A stretch of DNA of 64,000 bases from Camarhynchus parvulus. Taxonomy: Eukaryota; Chordata; Aves; Passeriformes; Thraupidae. The translations under genes and the position numbers were made by a program. Where the stretch lies: contig NC_044572.1 in assembly GCF_901933205.1 (NCBI RefSeq), positions 91,602,965 to 91,666,964 on the forward strand, written 5' to 3'. How positions within the stretch are numbered: position 1 is the stretch's first letter; every line of letters begins with the position of its first letter. This document shows positions 60,180 to 64,000 of this stretch, piece by piece. Below the pieces are notes generated by a model. That model was not told where the DNA came from. It was given only the letters and a program-made list of their open reading frames with translations, and did no database searches.

Positions 60180-60560
60180 ATTTATTCTCAGAAAATGCCT
60201 TGAGTGTCAGCAATCAGCGAGATATTTGTCTTCCTTATTCAGCAGTTACATATTATCTGTTCTCTGCAGAACATGGTAATATTGTGGGGTGATTTCCTCA
60301 CTGTCAGCTTATAAAAATACGACAGTAATTTGTTGTAGCTGGAGTGGCTCTGCCGGGAACCCTTCCAAAACAGTCAAATACCTACATGGACCGACTTGGC
60401 TGCCTGGCTTACTACATGCACTCTAAATATGGCAGGGTGAGGCGTATTAGAACATACCAGCCTAGTCACCATCTCCCTGCTCTTGTACTCTTCATAGTAA
60501 AATCAATGCACATTGTGCTCTCGGGCTGGGGCTATTTTTAGGTGTTATTTTTCCACTCAG
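60180..60560. promoter_or_regulatory. Candidate conserved non-coding element with a MEF2-type site
   Basis: Repeat-free block with a perfect MEF2 consensus, CTATTTTTAG, at 60532-60541. The rest is CpG-poor with balanced composition. A 65-codon plus frame crosses it without a recognisable domain. Regulatory function is inferred from texture and the one site. Confidence 0.3.
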
Positions 60561-62249
60561 TCTGCAGCTGTTTTCAGTCACAAGCTTTTTCAACTAAAAC
60601 AAATACACAGTCCTTGGCAAAGGAGTGGTTGTAAAGAGGACAGAAGTGTGCACATGAATCTTGTGCCTGCCTCACAGGGTTTTATGTAGGGAGGGTCAGA
60701 GGGGAGCAAAGAGGACCACTGTGTCCTGGGAAGCCAGGGTGAATGCCCACCATCATGAATTTGCCCAGCTTTCAGTCCTCTTCCAGAATGACTGATGAAG
60801 AGCAGGCTTCTCTGGGCTGAAGAATGTGGGAAGAGAAGAACTGGAATGCTACCAGACCCTGCATTATCTGCAACACCTCCCCGAAAGATACACACAGACA
60901 CCTTCCTCGATGAGCCTTTTGCCCTTATTGTGCACAAGCTCCTTTGGCAGACTGTGTAATCCCAACAGCCCTACTGCATTCTTGTCATTTCCTCGTTCCC
61001 TCTCCACCTCAGGGAATGGAGAGAATTGAAGGAATAGCAAGTTATCACATGGATGCCTCAGAACAAACTTGTCTCTGAACAGGAGATGTGGCTTTTGGAG
61101 CATTTCCTAGTGTCTACAAAATAGAGATCCCCTCCAGTTATAGCAAGGAAACTACTTTATTCTTTCTTCCCCTTTGCTCCCCCTCTGCCCCAAGGCAGCA
61201 TTGGAAGTCCCCAAATCCAGAGCTGCACCTTCAATGTGGGAATGGCTTGCTTAGGCTTCCTGCAATTAAGAGCAGAAGAGAGCAGATTAATCCAACCATG
61301 TCTTGTTTGGTATTTGCAATTAATGTCGTATTAGGATATGTTTGAAGTCAAAAGGGCTTATCAGTAGTCAGCCAACTGCTTTTAGTGCTGTTTGTCAGGC
61401 TCAGGTGATGGAAATGAATGAAATGAAGTGATTGTATTGTCTGAAGCCACTCTCGTCTATCCCACTGGACATCTTCACAGTCTACTGTGTTACCAGATAA
61501 GGTACTGAGAACACACAGGTCTTGAGGTGCTTGTTAACCTTTAGTGCTGCATACAAGCCATGAACACTGAGAAGCTGTGCTTCCTCTCAAAAGTTTCTCA
61601 TGTCATAAATTATCATGGTTATGCTACTGAACATGAGAAGATGAGCAGACAACATCTTCGTTTCTCCATCATCCCAATTAATTTGTCTGAAGGACATCAC
61701 TAAAATAAGTGGAATACTTTAGTGGATAGTGTGCGCTATGCTTGACAGCAAATGTTGGAGGGATTTGGAGCTCAAATTACAAAATCCCAGTTGACCTCCT
61801 TAACCCAGCACAGGGCATAATTCTGACATGGAATAAGGACCATAGTGTCTTGCAGTTTTTTTCTGTGATAAAAGAATAAAGCAGGCCCTTCACAGTGAGG
61901 CTGGTGCAAGTAAAAGAAGTATAAGTTTAGCTTTCTCTGTTTTCACTAAGCAGAGTACTTGCCACTACATAAAAAGCAAGCTAGCTATGGCAGTAATTAG
62001 AAAAAGCTGCATCGTAAGAGACATTTATGCTCATCTTTTGACTCACATTGTTGAAAAATTATCTTTTGGTAGGGTTTGCTGTTTTGTTAGAAACTTTCTC
62101 ACACTGCTCTCACACTGTCCATTAGGAGAAGCGCTGTCATCCTTCACAAAGACTGTCTAAACCACAGGTGTGAAGTGCCTCTTTGTGCTATACTATCAAG
62201 TTCTTCAGTAGGTTTTGTATGAAAATCAGACACTTCTTCATGAAATCAG
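60561..62249. other. Unique sequence, nothing recognised
   Basis: Frames up to 115 codons (60590-60937, minus) without domains. No transposon signature. Confidence 0.5.
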
Positions 62250-62730
62250 AAGTGCCCAGATTATATTTCACATGCGTGAGTTTCCTTGTTTTTATTAAAA
62301 TTAAGTTTGCTCATTTGCCATTTTCAAGCTAGTCTGAAATGAGGATCACCTTGTATCCTAGGAAACACAGTGAGAATTTTATATGTGATCACATTTTTAT
62401 CCATGTTATGAAAAAAGCAGATGGTAATTAGGTGCATTATTCATAGGAAAGCTTGTTGAGCGCAGTGTCTGTATGGTTCCAGCTTCGATTAGAACTTGTT
62501 TGGAAGAACTACTTCATACCTTTCAATTGCCCCTCATTAAGTGCAATCATTACTCTTCTGGTCCCAATGTGCTTTAATTTGTGCAAACCAGCATCCACAG
62601 TATTATACAGGAAAAAATCCCAGCAAATTTCTGGGGTCCCTTTCATTCTACTTGACATCAGTGTGATCTTTGTGTCCATCTGAATTGATTATTATTTATT
62701 GCAGCCACAAATGTGCCTTGTGAGAGGCCA
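62250..62730. promoter_or_regulatory. Candidate conserved non-coding element
   Basis: Nearly repeat-free and CpG-poor, with homeodomain-like cores (GGTAATTAGGTGCATTATTC at about 62422-62441, CTCATTAAGTGCAATCATTA at about 62533-62552, GATTATTATTTATTG near 62688). A 76-codon frame crosses it with no domain. This is one of the more CNE-like stretches of the window by eye. Confidence 0.33.
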
Positions 62731-64000
62731 CTTGGCAGCAGGAGAGGTACAGAGCTGTCATGTTTCAGGGACACCACCTGAACCTTTGGAAGAGACCAAT
62801 TCACCTCCTTAGGTAGAAAAAAGGATGCTGAGAGCACACTCAGAGGCTGGGCCAGTTTGTGTGAGGAGGGTGGGTGTCAGGATTCCTGCATCTCCAGGCT
62901 TTCCACCATGGACAGAGTGACAGAGCAGAAAAGGCAGAGCCATGCTGCAACAACAACCAAGTGTCTTCACTAGGACTTGCTAGCTCAACAATGACAGGGA
63001 AGCAGGACCCACCACGCATAACAGCTCTTGTTTCTCACTGCAAAAATCTTGTCAGCCTAGCCCAGCCTTGCACTCGGGCTTTCTCCAGAGACTTCTCTGT
63101 AAAAGAAACCCAAGAAGTCCTCACAGATGGCACTCAGGCTTGGAGATCTCCATATGGAAAATATTTTTGGAAAGACAAATAACTGTAACTGGGTCAGACA
63201 AGGAGATTTTTTTCATATTGCCCCTGAAAATAAAGAGGGATAAGGCTATTGTTTGTCTGCTTATGCTACACAGAGGCTTCTGTAACCTTCCACAGCATGC
63301 TACAGAGGCCATATAAGGATGTTCAAGTGCATATTAACTCTTGTATCATGCACGAAAATGTGTGTGTTTGAGAGAGAGGCTAATTGATCTTATCAGCACT
63401 GTAGATGCCTGTATTATTTATTTTGTGGTTAGGACATTCACAGCTTCTGCTACGTCATCTGTATTTGCTTCTAAAGAAAATTATTTGAGCACTTCCCTTA
63501 ATGACAAACTAACACTCTGATGTCTTCTCTCTCCTCTGCAGTAGACAATACACTTAGACAGTGCCAACTGTGTCCTGCAGAAATAGATTGCTTTGAAGTA
63601 GAGTTCAATAAACAGATGTGAGGTTCCAAATAAACCTGGCAAAGTATACACTTGACTAAACAAAGCAACAGCATATTTGAGACTTTTTTACTGCATTTGA
63701 AATGCTTGCCAAATCCCTGACTGATACACTACATAGGGTGGTCCACAAAGACTCAACATAGCCATCTTCAACCCTTGGACTCCCAGAAGAAAGAAAACAC
63801 AAAGCTTCCATAAAATAAAAATAATTCAAATTCAAAATCTCTGGTTTGCTAATGGTGAATTTGAGGAAAAATTTCCGCTTTCTCTTCTTAATTTAGAATT
63901 ACTTCTGAGTTGAGTAGTCTAAAGGGTAGCCTTTAAAGTTTCACCATGATCTTCAGTATAGATTTTTATCATTCATTTTTAGGCTTTTGCCATCAAAGAA
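62731..64000. other. Unique sequence to the window end, nothing recognised
   Basis: Frames up to 102 codons (62874-63182, plus) with no domain. No transposon, RNA gene or repeat of note. Confidence 0.5.

Noticed and set aside
1..64000. tRNA, rRNA, snRNA and mitochondrial insertions
   Set aside because: Reading both strands, I saw no cloverleaf with A/B boxes, no U6 or 5S core words and no recognisable mitochondrial gene sequence. A covariance-model scan would be needed to exclude small RNAs such as microRNAs.

Overview
The window looks like non-coding DNA from a bird. It carries five 5'-truncated fragments of the CR1 non-LTR retrotransposon, whose 3' ends show the family's degenerate octamer tail and terminal consensus. 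It also carries one solo endogenous-retrovirus LTR of a type common in neoavian genomes, in an AT-rich, CpG-poor background. The youngest-looking CR1 (58418-58668) resembles CR1-E-type copies of songbirds, so a passerine is my best guess; that is family recall, not a search. I see no prokaryotic features, rRNA, tRNA or CRISPR array.

No protein-coding gene can be supported. Open frames are short, with a longest of 191 codons at 34077-34652. They lack recognisable domains and are best explained as chance frames, pieces of CR1, or the stop-free pentanucleotide repeat. The window is probably intergenic desert or the inside of one or more large introns. A few short stretches have exon-like splice signals, the best at 52572-52619 on the + strand, but in 64 kb such pseudo-exons are expected.

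Layout. 1-15.8 kb: one CR1 (283-828), a candidate conserved non-coding block near 2440-3000, GC-richer patches at 4.1-5.1 kb and 10.8-11.1 kb, otherwise unique AT-rich DNA. 15.8-16.6 kb: a CR1 with a duplicated 3' terminus, an adjacent exon-like segment, and a pair of overlapping palindromes. 16.6-26.4 kb: unique, with a CpG-richer patch at 24.7-25.0 kb. 26.4-26.9 kb: a G-run and an uninterrupted 32-copy GGGAA array. 26.9-42.2 kb: unique, with two unrecognised minus-strand frames and candidate regulatory blocks near 28.7 and 35.5 kb. 42.2-46 kb: a CR1 endonuclease-region fragment with an internal 142-bp tandem duplication, and a CR1 relic. 46-58.3 kb: AT-rich unique DNA with candidate conserved blocks, a bZIP-site palindrome, the best exon candidate and a TAATTA cluster. 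58.3-59.1 kb: the LTR split by a nested CR1. 59.1-64 kb: unique, with two further regulatory-looking blocks.

No novel multi-gene system is visible. The observations most worth checking are the GGGAA array, the nested CR1-in-LTR, the 142-bp duplication inside a CR1, the 48-nt exon candidate, and the bZIP-site palindrome.
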